Below are positions 10,429-24,500 of a stretch of 64,000 nt of DNA, piece after piece; the first letter of the stretch is position 1, and each line of letters starts with the position of its first letter. A program made the position numbers and the translations under genes. The DNA lies in assembly GCF_963678635.1 (NCBI RefSeq), contig NC_087063.1, positions 22,886,701 to 22,950,700 on the forward strand, in the 5' to 3' direction. The stretch comes from Symsagittifera roscoffensis (lineage: Eukaryota; Xenacoelomorpha; Acoela; Convolutidae). The notes below the pieces were generated by a model. The model was given only the letters and a program-made list of their open reading frames with translations. It did not search any database and was not told where the DNA came from.

Positions 10429-13400
10429 TCAGGTCTCTCCCCAATTGTACCCCCCTGGCCTCTCTTCTGGGGGAGGGTCGTAGTGGTCATGTTCTGGAAT
10501 GGGGTCGAATAGAAGCGTGCTTAAACAAATTCAAAAAAAGTTTTAGACTTCCAGCCACAACAATTGAGAGATGACTCAAACAAGCAATGAGTTACAGAAA
10601 ATATCTGTTTTAAATTTCAAGCTAGCACAAGCGCTGCTGGTATGAAGAACAAAATTTTCAATAATTTGAACAATTACAAAATTCGAGGCGTTTTCAGGAT
10701 TCTGAATCCTCCCGGCTGGTGGGGAAAGACGTCTTCGAGGAAGAAATACACATGTCCCACTGCTATTCCTGAAACATAGCCAAAAGACAATTGGAAAAGA
10801 TTCATTGATCGCAAGTAAGCAAAAAAACTACTGACTTGTTTTTTTTATAAAAAAATTCACAACTTTCGAGTTTCAAAGGAAAAATATAGATGGCTTTAAA
10901 GCGCTTTGAGTTTCTAGAAGAATTTATTATCGACATTTGTTGATAAAATAACCCTATTTGAGAAAACTAGATCAATAGTTAATTTTTTATTCCACTTAGA
11001 TATCTGGAAATAAATTTCCACCTACGAACTTAGATCACATTTTTCGTGACATTTACACTTTTGCTTGATACAAGTTATACTGATACTATTACTTTTTTCT
11101 CGAAAACGCCACTTTTTTTTCTCGAAAACGCCATCTTTTTGTTATCGAGATACCTGAACAAAAATATATAATTCACTAAAAATGCCAACAGAAAAAAAAC
11201 AATTTTTCATCAACTAGACCAATTAAAAAAACTGCAAATTCAATCCAAATTGCCTTCCTTTGAATTGAGCTTAAAAAATCAAAATTAAAACCACAAAAAA
11301 TTGATTTGAGCCTGATCAAATTTCAAGACCTTTCCATTAAAAATCATCAATATCTATATAAAAGTCTGAACTACGTTCATCGGCTCTTAAAAACAGCCAA
11401 TAGATAGTTGGAAAGGCGTCAATGAACGCAAAAAAAAACAAAAAAACACTTGATGTTTGAAACAATCTCAACTTTCGAACTAAATAATAGATCTATAAAA
11501 TGGATTCCTTAGAGCTCTTTGAATTTTTAAAATACATTATGGTTGAATTTTTGTTTGATAAAATTTACTCAATTTGAGAAAACTGGATCAATAGGTATAT
11601 TTTTGCTGAGAAATCTGATAATTTAATTCCGTTTTCGACATAAGAAGTCAATCAAGTTTTTCGTGGCCTTTACACTTTTGCTGTTCGATAGTGGAGTTTG
11701 CCTTCCTTTCAACAAAGAACTGAATTTAGAAATAAATCAAGTCAAACCGTTAAAAAGTATATTTGAACATGGATACAGTTTCCTGATAAAAAACCATCAC
11801 GACCTATATGAGAAACTGAACAACGTTCATCGTCTCTAAATCATCACAAATTGTTTCAAAATTCTGCTTCTAAGCTAGTGTAGTTATACAAGTTATACTG
11901 ATACTATTACTTTTTTCTCGAAAACGCCACTTTTTTTCTCGAAAACGCCATCTTTTTGTTATCGAGATACCTGAACAAAAATATATAATTCACTAAAAAT
12001 GCCAACAGAAAAAAAACAATTTTTCATCAACTAGACCAATTAAAAAAACTGCAAATTCAATCCAAATTGCCTTCCTTTGAATTGAGCTTAAAAAATCAAA
12101 ATTAAAACCACAAAAAATTGATTTGAGCCTGATCAAATTTCAAGACCTTTCCATTAAAAATCATCAAGATCTATATAAAAGTCTGAACTACGTTCATCGG
12201 CTCTTAAAAACAGCCAATAGATAGTTGGAAAGGCGTCAATGAACGCAAAAAAAACAAAAAAACACTTGATGTTTGAAACAATCTCAACTTTCGAACTAAA
12301 TAATAGATCTATAAAATGGATTCCTTAGAGCTCTTTGAATTTTTAAAATACATTATGGTTGAATTTTTGTTTGATAAAATTTACTCAATTTGAGAAAACT
12401 GGATCAATAGGTATATTTTTGCTGAGAAATCTGATAATTTAATTCCGTTTTCGACATGAGAAGTCAATCAAGTTTTTCGTGGCCTTTACACTTTTGCTGT
12501 TCGATAGTGGAGTTTGCCTTCCTTTCAACAAAGAACTGAATTTAGAAATAAATCAAGTCAAACCGTTAAAAAGTATATTTGAACATGGATACAGTTTCCT
12601 GATAAAAAACCATCACGACCTATATGAGAAACTGAACAACGTTCATCGTCTCTAAATCATCACAAATTGTTTCAAAATTCTGCTTCTAAGCTAGTGTAGT
12701 TATACAAGTTATACTGATACTATTACTTTTTTCTCGAAAACGCCACTTTTTTTCTCGAAAACGCCATCTTTTTGTTATCGAGATACCTGAACAAAAATAT
12801 ATAATTCACTAAAAATGCCAACAGAAAAAAAAACAATTTTTCACCAACTAGACCAATTAAAAAAACTGCAAATTCAATCCAAATTAAATTTTGGGGTGGA
12901 AATTTTACAGCTGGGGGTGGCAGAGGGATATTAAGTTGATCCTAAAAGTAATTCAAGTCTTTTCGCACCATTTGAACTCTGTAACTGCAGAACGCAATTT
13001 GTCTTTCTTTTAGCACCAGAGTTTCAATCCAAGAAGAAATCAAAAGTCAAATCGCGAAAAACCAAATTTGAATGTGAACAAATTTCAAGACTTTCAGAAA
13101 AAATCAACAGGACCTAGATAATTATCTTTACTACTTTCAATGACATTGTGAAAGATCATCACTTTAGAAAGCGCTATGGATTAGTTATGTAGCATGAAAG
13201 TCGTCTTCAACTCGGAGTAATAATGACACTTTCCTTGCATAAATTAAAGTTAACAAAAAACGCACCTATGAGATCGACTTGTATTGAGTTTCCCATGAGA
13301 AGAGAGAATCCTAATAGCACCCAGGGCAAGTAGGGAGCCTGAAAATTGAGGATTCCGAAGAAACTCATTCGCACGTAGGGATTCCTTCGAGACCAGATGT

Positions 13401-16400
13401 ACACAAGCATGATGGTGAAGGCAGTCCCAAAGAACAACAGATTGAAAAAATAGCCCAGGATCTAAAACAAAAGACCACCTCTATTATTTGCAAAAACCTA
13501 TGATTCAAGAAGCGCAGATACTTAACTTCAGATGTTTGCACCAAAGAATTCTAACTGTTTTCGACAAATTTTCCAGATGGTCTATTTGCATAATTTGCAT
13601 AAGTCGCATAAAATTATCAAAGAAAAAACATTTAAGCAAATAAAAAGTTGGTATGTTTACCATCATAGATGTGGCTCCGAAAACAAACATGAAGACAAAG
13701 TCGCCTGTCCTGCCTCTGAAGCTGTTCTCCTCTAGCATGCGACAGTAGCGGTAGATGAAGATGATGTTGAAGAGGAAGGTAAAACCCAGGGTGCCAAAGA
13801 AGAGGAAATTTGTGAACAGACGCCAGATCTAATCACATATATGAAGTTATCATTTAGAGAAACAAGTATAGGTACAGGCGGAATAGAATGGTTCATAGAA
13901 AACGGGGCATTATTCAGAATCAAACCCCAAATAATCTGAGCCTCGATACACAAAACATAGACAGCAGACAATGAACAAGAAAAATGTCAATGAACGCAAA
14001 GAAACAGAATACATAGCCAATCGAAGATTGAAAAACAGTAATGAACGCAAGTAGACAAAAAAAAACACTGACTTTATTGAAAAATCGAATTTCAAAGAAA
14101 AAAATAGTTGGCCTTAAAGCTCTTTGAATTTGTAGAACAATTTATGATGGACACTTTTTGTGTTAAAATCAACCCAATTTGAAAAAACTGGATCAATAGG
14201 TAAAATTTTTATTTCGCTGGGAAATCTGATAATTAATTTCATTTTCGAAATTAGAAGTCGATCACGCTTTTCGTGATCTTTACAATTTTGCTGTTCGATA
14301 GTGGAGTTTGCTTTCCTTTTAACAATAGAAATGCACTGATATCAAAAAGAAATCACAAGTCAAGCCGCGAAAAATCAATATTGAGCGTGAACAAATTTTA
14401 AGACTTTTTCCTAAAAAAAAAAATCAGCAAGACCTATTTAATACTACTCACTACGTTCATTAATCTTGAAAAGACAAACTTTTACAAAAAACAACTTTTG
14501 AACTTCAAAAAAATATAGCCTTAAAGCTCTTCGAACTTCAACAACAATTAATGGCACTTTCGATAAAATTAACCTAATTTGAGAAACTGAATCATAAGGT
14601 ACATTTTCTGTGCATGTATTTGCCTAATAAACATGCTACAAAATAATTCTGCTTTGGTTAATAACGTGTTAATTCGCAACTGGTTAATATAGTGGCTAAC
14701 ACATGTGACTCAAGGTCCAGCAAACTACTTGATCATGAAACTAGGTGAAAGTAAAACCCGCACTTATTTTACACAGGCGAAGCTCAGCTTCGCACCACTT
14801 GCGATACAAAAATGAATAATTATGATTGACAGCAAATGAAAAGACAAATTTAAAAAATCATTAGAAAAACCTTCTAAAAACGTTTCTTTTTTTTAAAAAA
14901 GCAAAACAAAAGCCGAAAAAAAACGAAATTAAGTGAACCTTTAGAAACTTTGCAAAGTGATTTCGGCATGCCAGAATATCCCAAACCTCCAAAAATCCTT
15001 TGGCGGAAAAAGCGCCGACAAAAATAAGCAGACGGACGAAAATCTAAATTAGCATAAAATTTTTAATCTGCAAATCTGGAATCGAACAATCGGCCTTTGT
15101 TGTCTCAGGCATGGGTGTTACCACTCCTCCAAAAGCGCATAATTCGCCTTGAAATTGAATGTATAACCTAGAGGCGAAGCAGAGCTCCGTATCACTTGCT
15201 ATAAAACGCAAGTACAGCATTGCAAGTTAGTGAAAAAAATGAGATTGATATAACAAAAAAGAAGATTAATACCAGAAAAAAATAAGAAAAAAATTGGTAA
15301 AAACGAAAATAATTTCAGAAAAACACAACACCACAATTAATACGCTTTATGAATTTACCGAGCGGCCACTAAGCCGACAACAAGTGTGTGGACACCCGTT
15401 AAGCCGAAAGCAAAAAAATGCCATAAGACCTTGTAAGAAAACTAGCAACACAAGCTAGCTGAATTTCGAGTCCCGGCCGCACTCATTTGTAATTTTCATT
15501 TAAAAAATCTTTATCTGACTGTGATGCGACACAAAATAACCTAACTAAGCTGATGAAACATAAACTGACACCATTTAGGCCAAATAATGCTTTTTAGCCA
15601 AAAAATCTTCGGAAAACCGAGGGCAATATACAACGTCAAAGCTATTAATTTTAAAAATGTGCGGCCGGGACTCAAAACACAGACCTTAGGGATTAAACGC
15701 AACCGCGTTACCTCTAGGGCAAGTTAAAAAGACTCTCGGAGTTACCAAGGTTCAATACCAAAACAACTACACGATTTCTTACAGGCTTACGAGGAAAAAG
15801 TTAAGATCTCGATTACAAGACACGCGAGAGTTATAAAGCAAGTAACACAAATGTAACAAATGCACATGCAAATTCTGTGCACAAAAATTGGAGAAAAAAG
15901 TTTGTTGCAACATCCTAGCTTATCGCAAAGTTATTATAAGTTATTATAAGTTATTAACCGAAGCACCGTCAGATCTGTTGATAAACGTTTATCGATGCAA
16001 CAACTTCAGTCTGCTGTCAATTGCTGTCGTTACAAGAAAAGGAACTCAAGAGGCAAAACTAACCTTCATGCGAAGAGGCGAAGCTTTTATTGCGAAAAAG
16101 TGCAATAAGAAAAAGTGAAAATAAGTCTCGAATTAGCTAAAATTCAGCGATGTCTCAGACACGAAGCTACGACCTAGAAATTATGAGTCTCACGCATCAA
16201 CTACTCAGCCACGGATGCTTAGTCCATCACAAACACTAACCACAAATAAGGCCGAGAACAGGTGCTATGAAATTTCCAATGCTATAGATCGTGATTATAG
16301 CAAAAAGGAACACATGTGAACAGTTTTAATGAACAATTTCATTTGCGAGTTAGGATAGAAAAAAAGAAGGTTCGTACTAAAACACTAGCTGTTCTCTAGC

Positions 16401-17483
16401 ATCAACAGAGGCGAAGCTGTGCTTCGCGAACACTAGCGAGAACACGACAAAAAGCAGCTCTAGAGTTCTAGAAAGTGCAATAAGAAAAAGTAAAAATAAG
16501 CCTCGACTAAGTAAAAATTCGGAGACGTCTCCGACTCGAACCTCCGCCCAACTGCGACCTAGAAATTATGAGTTTCACGCACTAACCACTCAGCCACGGA
16601 CGCTTAGTCCATCACAAGCACTAGCTACAAATAAAGCCGAGAACAGATGCTATTCAATTTCCAATGCTACAGATCGTGATGGTGGAATCCCTCATACGCG
16701 AAGGACCGAATGCGCGAAAACAAAAATCAGCCAATCAGATTTCAGTAATCTAAAATTTGGAAAGAAAGTAATCATTTCCAGGGACTGAATATTGGTATTG
16801 GCCGAACATAAAAACGGCAGAAATATGTTAAATATTCAAATTGTCACTGACCGCCGCCGAATTGGAACAAATTTTATATTTCAAGGGTTTCGTTATGGAA
16901 GAAGCAAAATATAGCTTCTCTTAATTCATTTTAAGCCCCCATCGCATGAGAATAGCCCCCGTGCTTCAATCGTGATTATAGCAAAAAGGCGCACGAGTGA
17001 ACACTTTTAACGAACGCTTTTATTTGCGAGCTAGGTTAGAAACAAAGGTTTGTATTAAACACTAGCTGCTTGCTAGCGTAAATAATGGATGAGATAGTCG
17101 AACTGAACTGAAAACAACCTTATATAATAAAGTACAAATGTGTGGTAACAGAGAACAAAACATATATAATTGATATATAATTGAAAACGACTGTTGCCTT
17201 GCCCTCAGCAAAATTGCACGAATGCAGACAAAAGATAGAGGCAAAAGAAATGAGAGCAATTAAGTTCCGACAGTCCCACCCACCCACTACGCCTGGTGAG
17301 TTTTCACCAACCAGTTGAGTTTACCTGGTATCGGTAGATGATGAGCTCTGGGTTGAAGTATAACTGGAAGGGACTTATGACATCAAGTTGAACTGCTATT
17401 GTGGTCCCTACACAGGCAGTAGTGTACATTCGGGTCACAATGGGGATAGCCGTGTACTCGTTCAAGATGTCAGCCGCTGCCAT
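10429..17483 (-). CDS. DERL2: Derlin-2-like protein, copy B (retains native upstream region)
   Basis: Second complete Derlin gene with the same five-exon structure as copy A: 17325-17483 (ATG at 17483), 13661-13828, 13266-13461, 10678-10768, 10429-10519; 234 residues. The predicted protein appears identical to copy A in every exon I compared. It keeps the original upstream DNA (17484 onwards) and is the better candidate for the parental, normally regulated gene. Its 3' flank is truncated: the shared downstream sequence ends near 10314 and runs directly into the 5' UTR of copy A. Small differences from copy A lie in introns, for example about 27 bp near 10999-11025 that copy A lacks and a 12-bp duplication near 17170. 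Confidence 0.93.
11071..12884. repeat. Intronic tandem array, about 818-bp unit, 2.2 copies (Derlin B intron 4)
   Basis: Units begin at 11071, 11889 and 12705. The structure matches the array in copy A, so the array existed before the 7.15-kb duplication. Confidence 0.9.
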
Positions 17484-17502
17484 TCTGCTGCTATAGTTCA
17501 CA

Positions 17503-18199
17503 AATTTATTGCCCAGGTCAAACTCCAAAAATTCTCAAAGTTTCGCTCGGCAATGGATTCTAGATGCTTTGTGCGTTCAAAAGAAAAAAAATACAGGTTT
17601 TAAAAACAAATTCAAATTCCGAGTATCATAGAACAAATTACACAAACTAAAGCTCTTATCCCATTCAGAGAAAACTAGATCAATAGATATTTTTTTTTTT
17701 TGAAATCTAAGAGCTAAGCAAATCCACTTTTAGAACTATTAGAGTCCAGCTCCATTTTTTAGGGCATTTACTTTTTATTGGAAAGCGTAATTTACCTTCC
17801 ATGAGGTATTTGAATACTATACGAGCTTAAGAAATCCTACGTCAAATCGCCAAAATAGAAACATGAGTGTGATCCTGGACAATACATTTGTAAATACCTA
17901 TACTACGTCACTCCAACCTCGTTTTCTATCACAGTCGATGATCTATTATTGTCCGCCTATTTCATGTCACTTCTGAAATGAGAACTCATTTTGTAGACCA
18001 ACCTATTTCTGCAGATGCAAACAAATAACTTGCACAATTTGAAGAAAAAGACTTGCGGTTCTTAAAACTTTGAGAAAGTTTTATCGAATTGCGCTTTAAT
18101 GCTCCGAGCCATAAAAAGACTGGGTACAAGGGGCTGATCTAGGATTTACTCAAGGATGGCGGGTTTAGAAAACTTTTGGTTAAGTGACCTTTTTTTCAG
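17503..18199. other. Region upstream of Derlin B and before the plus-strand exon
   Basis: About 700 bp of AT-rich DNA outside the duplication. It should hold the native Derlin promoter. On the plus strand an ATG at 17553 opens 44 nt up to a possible donor at 17597, but its phase does not fit the exon at 18200, so a joined gene cannot be supported from the sequence. Confidence 0.35.
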
Positions 18200-18319
18200 C
18201 GCACTCTTCAAAATGAGAACATACTGCAGCTGCAGAAAAAGTTACGACTGGTCGCCCAAAAAATGAAATTAGCGCGCCGAGTTGCCCTGGAAGCAGAGGC
18301 CTACATCAACACCCCTTGA
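18200..18319 (+). CDS. Terminal exon of an unidentified plus-strand gene, short coiled coil
   Basis: A strong acceptor (tgacctttttttcag) precedes 39 codons ending in TGA at 18317. The peptide is rich in Leu, Lys, Arg, Gln and Ala with heptad-like spacing (NENILQLQKKLRLVAQKMK), ending INTP. Codon use looks coding and the opposite strand has stops in this interval. I do not recognise the protein. Upstream exons were not found; they may be small and lie in 17550-18180. It lies between divergent and convergent minus-strand genes and might share the Derlin promoter region. Confidence 0.45.
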   Translation, partial: RTLQNENILQLQKKLRLVAQKMKLARRVALEAEAYINTP

Positions 18320-18514
18320 AAGCTTTCGCCTCCCAAATTTCTATCCCAGGCATCAGCAACTTTCAGAGTTTTCCGAAATAACCGTCGCACTAAGTGTTAA
18401 ATCAAGAGATATTGGAATCTACTTATATTAATTATTGAGCTACTAATTGATCAATGCAATAGATTATTTGTGATTTAGAAAATTGTTAGAAAAAGAAACA
18501 TTATGTCATCTCTG

Positions 18515-21500
18515 TTATGACGTGAGAGTCTCGTCTTTTATCAGAGGCGACGGTGACGCTTTACTGTCCAATCCATTTTCCTTTTCGCTAGAATTTTCCA
18601 GACCTGATCTGATGAATCCATTGTTGTCTCCTCTGAAGTCGGGCAGAGACAGTTCGCTGGACTCGTCTAATAGCGCCTGATTGGGTTCGAAGGTGAGTCC
18701 GTTTTCGAGGAAGTTTGTGGCCTGAATCAGACACTTCATTTAAAGCAACCAGAAAATTGCCATTAAACAAATATACTGGTAAATACATTACTTTGCCAGT
18801 TGAAATTCAAAAATTCAAATTTTACACTTTTGCCAAAAAAGTTTGCCTTTTGAATTAAATTACAAATAATGTGCGAAGTAAAACAAAATGACATGCAGCT
18901 ATTCAAAATGAACCTACCACCCATTGTAATACATCACGTAAATATTTAACCAACTATCTTGACTACGGAAAATGGCAGTATATCCTCTCCACCTGAAAGT
19001 CTTGAGAGACCTGCTGTTTTATAGGAGTATACAGACAAAAGGAATAAGCATTTTTTTTTTCGAAATTTATCACAGGTAATCACACAAAAAAGGACAACTA
19101 TAACTACCAAAATGAATTAAAAACTGACGCTAATGCGGGATTTCTTCACAAAAAATGGGCTCCAAATAATGCGGTTGAAATTTTTTATACATCTGCCAAA
19201 ATTGCCGTGATGTAAGTTTGCTTTTAATATTAAAACTGTTTCTAGGTGATTGAGAGCCACAAATTTTAAATATCACAAAGTAATAAAAACATCGCCAATA
19301 GAAAGTGAAATCTGAACTCACTGAATACAAGCAAAACAAAAATTGGTTGAATTTTTAAATATCTTTCAGCTTTCGAGCTTCGAAGAAACAAATAAATCAT
19401 GTGAAAGCTCATTTATGATTGGGGCTTTTTTTAAACATCTAATCTCTTCGGAGAAAACTGGGTTGAAATGTAATTTTTTACACAGAGGCGAAGCGGAGCT
19501 TCCCACTACTTGCGATTCGGCAAAACAAAAAAATCATAAACGTCGAAAAAATGAAAAACGTTGAAAAAAGACTTGGTAAACCAAAACTTTCCTGTCTGGA
19601 TAAAATACACCTATGATCCCCAGCTAAAACTGGTGGTACGTGTATGTTCTTAAATGAATTTGTTATAATGATGCGAGACGAAATGCGTAATTTCAAAACA
19701 TAGCCAACTGACAGTTGGAAAAGAGAAATGAATGCAAGGAAACTGAAAAAAAAACGGACTTGTTTTTTTTTAAAACATTCAACTTTTGAATTTCGAAGAA
19801 AAAATAGATGGCCTAAAAAATCTTTGAATTTGGGGAATTTTATAATGATGGACACTTTTTTGTTAAAACTAACCCAACTTGAAAACTGCATCAATACGTA
19901 AACTTTTATTTCCTTGGGATAGATAATTTCCATTTTCAAAACTAAAAAACGATCAAATTTTTTGTGACCTTTACAATTTTGCTGTTCGATAGTGGAGTTT
20001 TGCTTCATTTAAACAATAGAAATGCACAGAACTTAACTTAAAAAGAAATCACAAGTCAAATCGCGAAAAATCAAAACTGAGCGTGAACAAATTTCAAAAC
20101 TTTTTCCTGAAAAAAAAATCAGCAAGATCTTTATAAGAGTACTCAATACGTTCATTACTCTTAATAAGTAAGAGTGAATTTGGCAGGTGAAGTCGCCGCT
20201 TCTGCAGGAAAATTCTCGCAACCGATTCTTTGGATTGATCTTAGATTTGATAGGTAGTGTTTAAGAAAAACTTGAATACGGTCAAAAGTTCGAAAACATG
20301 GCTTTCCGAAATCCATAATTTTTTTCTGCAGAAGGTAGGTCGTGGCCGCTTAAGTAAAGATGACTCCCAAAAACGGGCTTCTCGATTGACGTTTGACCCG
20401 AGAATCGGCCCGGAAGTTTTCGAGTAAAGTCAAAAAGTTTCTACACAACGGTCAAAGTTTCACAATTTTGATTTGTTTGAAGGTAATAACTTTTTTTGAA
20501 AACTTAAAATTTACTATTTCCAAATTAAACAAACATGGCTGTACAGCTATTTGAAATTCAAGAACTTTCAATGATTGACACTTTTTCGATAAAATTGGCT
20601 CAATTTAAAAAAAACCTGGGTCAATAGGTAAATTTTTATTCCTCTAGGATATCTGAAAACACAATTCCACTTTGATAACTAGAAGTAGATCAAGTTTTTC
20701 GTGACCTTAAAGCTTTCGTAATTGGAGAGCGCAACTTAGCAAACTTTTAGATAATGAAATTGAATTGAGCTGAAATAGTGCATATATACCATGAAGCCAT
20801 CATAAACTTAACCATTTGAAGATTTTTAGAGCATAGAGCATACCTTCATCGACATTTAAAAATAAAACCCACTTTCTGAGAATCAATCCCAGTTCTAATG
20901 CCATTTATACTTTCAAAATTAAAGAATGTAAGTTGCCTTTCTTATAGCAAATGATTTTGATACTCAACAAAAAAAAATCAGCAGTCGAATAGCAAAAATC
21001 ACTGAGAGAAAACAAATTCAGCGTAAACGCACACATTTGATGTCAAAAGGCCTTCCCCATTATTTTACCAAACAAAATCAATTTCTGAACAAACAGATCA
21101 CCACAAACCTTCATGCGTGGTTCACTTCGTTAATCTTCATCGAAACTTGGAAATCAAAATTACTTTCAATTATCGTGAAAACTGATTGGATCAAAAAATG
21201 TCTACAAATAAACCATACCAACTATAGTCCGACAATAAGAAATTTTTAATATCCGAAAAGCAAATCCTCTTATTTTGCTGTTGGTCTCCTTCCGTACCTC
21301 TACGCCACACATCCACGATGCCTTGAAGCTAAAGTGGTATTTGTAATATAATACTCTGTGTTAAAACCCTTAGCATAGCATTGGCTGTACTCAATAGCTG
21401 GATCAAAACGAACATTTTCAAAATGAACACATTTTGTCGCAACAACTGCATCGCAACAATATTTGCGACTTAGGTTGGAAAAAAAGAAAACTTCATAGGA

Positions 21501-24500
21501 TAACACAAGCTATGCTTGTGTAATCATAGTAGCTTCCGCTTCAAATTTATCAAACTTTCTAACCACATAGAACCTCATAAACAATAAGGCTCCCATAGAG
21601 TTTGGAATCCATTGTGTAAAAAGGCCAAAGATCCAGTTACAATTTTCCGTTTGCAAGATTTAATAGCAGTTCATGGAACTTTTAATTATAACTGTTATTC
21701 TGTTCCCAGAACCTTAAATATTGTACAAGCAGTTTAATGTAGTTTAAACTATTTTGGCAATTTAATACTCAAAATAAAATCAATTTATTCTTTTATCGGC
21801 CGTATTTTGGCGACATAAATAGTAAGTCAAGCTCGTCAAGCTTCCCAAAAACTCAATTGAAGCCCATAAATTCAAATTTCTTGAGTTGTTTGCGATGATA
21901 TTTCCATAGCAATAACACTTCTGAAACCCGTTATGATATACTGGCTAATTTATATCCTCAAAACATGATTTTTCAAATTTGTCTTGATTAAGTCCTTCTA
22001 AGGAGTTCAATTTATCATGTGTCAAAACTTCAACTCTTATATCTTAAAAACTTGCAGAGAAAACGACAAAAATGTGAAGAAAAAATTGTTCATTTGCTCG
22101 TTGAAATCAAAAAGTTGCAACATGTCTGTCTGGTGAATAAATATCTTTTTTAAATGTTTATTAGCAATGAAATAGCATTTATAAGCCTTTTAGGACCTTA
22201 ATAAATATGTTCATTGCAAATCAACCAGACAAATCCTAAAAAGAGACAAACAATATACCGCGTTGATATGAAGACATGGCTCATTGCTACATTACATCGT
22301 CATATGCGTATTGATGTTCTATAATGGTTGCGTAGCTGTAGCACTTGAATTCGTTTGTATAGATAGAAAGCCCCTGACATAGCTCAATCATGTTGAAATA
22401 CAGAGCATTGATACGTTATAAAAAGATTAATTATGGCAGCACTGGCTAAAAAAAATGAGATGTGTGATCACGCATAATAAAAATGGTATAAACATAGGAT
22501 CCATTTAAAAAGAATAAAAGATGCGCCAAGTAACCCGGGCGACTTAGGAAGCACCGAGCCCCAAGACTTAATATTCGAGCATGCTTTTCGACGCACCCTT
22601 TGAGATAGAAGAGTGGTGAGAGGCCAACAAGCCAAAAATTTTTTACCATTCCAACAAGCCGAAAGTTAGTGTTATTCAACATGAGAAGTTGTCAGTTTGT
22701 TAGCAAATTATTACTTGATTCTGATGTAAATCTGGCTTCAAAATATGGTGGTTTTTCGACGAACATCCGCCAAACAGAGGAGTGCTATTTGGGATTGTTT
22801 AAACAGTGTCACGCTTTTACCACTGGAATGAAAAGCTTTGAGTTTACGAGGTGTGAAGAAATCAGATAAAGTATAAACAATTCGAAAAAAATTTAATAAA
22901 TACCATCCTAAACTTCATTTGTGAGGAAATATGCATGATTTTCTTAACTGTTACGTAATTGTTAGATTGAACAAAGTATTTTGATTGATCCATAACACTG
23001 GTCCAACTCTGGAGTACTTTAATTGTACCTGAGGATTCTGTTTGGCAGCTTGTAAGATGTTAGTCCACGCAGTGTCTCTCTTCTGAAGAGCTTCTCTCTC
23101 CTTCCGCCTCTCCTCCTTATACTGTTGCACACACTCATCAAACAGACGCTGGTTCATCTCCATCAACAGCTTCAGTGCATTGTAGATCAGACCATGGATT
23201 GTCCTGAACATAGCTAGTAGTCAGAAATAATAATAAATATAGCCATCACACACGTGGAAAAGAAAAATACGGAGGAGAAACTAAATACCATTCTTGAATT
23301 TTGATGCATGTTTCGAGCTCAATCTACGAAATTCGTCTCCTCAAAGCGCTTAAATTTCAAGACACTTTTCAATATAATTAGCATGCAAGGATAGAGGTCA
23401 CATCTGCAATCGCTGGTAGTAACTCGTCATAAAAATCTGCATATCTCGGAAACTAAGATGACTCAAGTACTCAATTATGGAGGCAAAATTTGTAACGAGG
23501 GGCGGATTTAGGGGGTCGGATGCTCCCCCTCACGGATTCCACCCCCTGCTGACCCAAAGGGTCCCCTTTGTACTATTTTGAGAAATCCATATTTGGTGAC
23601 GGACCTTGAAAAGTTTCTGAAGGCGCCAATGTAAACTAATTTTGATGGGGCAGCGCGCGCCTAAAAAGTGCGATTTTTTGGTCAATATTTTCCAATAAGT
23701 ACCTAAAAAAGACCCTGTTCTAATTTGATCAAAACAGGGTCTTTTTAATGCTTTGGGAGAGTTCGGTATATCAATTTGGTCGACCTAAAAAAAGTCGACA
23801 ATTTTTTGAAAATCCGCTCCTCGAGAAAAACCTAGATCCGGCCCTGTTTGCAACCACTTATATTACCATGAGATCCCCCCACTATAGGGTTGGAGTTTCA
23901 CTTTTTCCATTTTTTTAATTCAAGCTTTTGTGAAAATTTTGAAAAGTCAAAACTTGAAAACAAAAGGGAATTCAGCAGTGACATTTGGAGGAAAGATTCG
24001 CAACCTCTGAGACTACCCTGTCAGCACCCCGCTACAGAGTTGTGAAAATCCAACTTTGAAACTTTTTAGATCTGTTTTTTGAAACTCAAAAAAAATCAAA
24101 ACAAAAACGTCATTTCTCGGAAACTAAAACCATTAGCAACCCCTGAGGCATCCTGAGAGCATCCAAGTACAAGATTGGGAACTCAAAATTTTGTGGAAGT
24201 TTTCTGAATAAATCATAAAAAACGTCTTATCCCAATACCTAAGCAGTCGAATTTGAGCAGTCATAATTAGAAGAAAGATTTGCAAGCCCTGACCTGACAG
24301 CATCCCACTATTGGGTTGATAATTTCAAACTTAGTGAAATAAACATTGAATTCAAACCGGAAACTCAAAAAATATTCATAAGCATTGCAATATAGGATAC
24401 AGCTTAAACATGCAAGAATAATACGTTGAAAAAGCTTAAACATGACGAGGTAGTGAAACCGGCATTTAAATATATAACAGATTAAACCAACTCGCAAAAA

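Larger units (their letters stand above)
10314..17502. repeat. Tandem segmental duplication, unit B
   Basis: Partner of unit A, in the same orientation and directly adjacent. Similarity ends just upstream of the Derlin B ATG near cacaaatt (about 17502), where the native upstream region begins. Differences are scattered single bases and a few short indels, as expected for a recent duplication or for two haplotypes joined in assembly. Confidence 0.95.

Noticed and set aside
17553-17596. First exon of the plus-strand gene ending at 18319
   Set aside because: It has an ATG and a donor-like site, but joining it to 18200 gives the wrong phase and an early stop.
19478-20008. Minus-strand 176-codon ORF in B56 intron 3
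   Set aside because: Made of dispersed AT-rich repeat and hairpin-family sequence with a Phe/Lys/Ile-rich product and no domain pattern.
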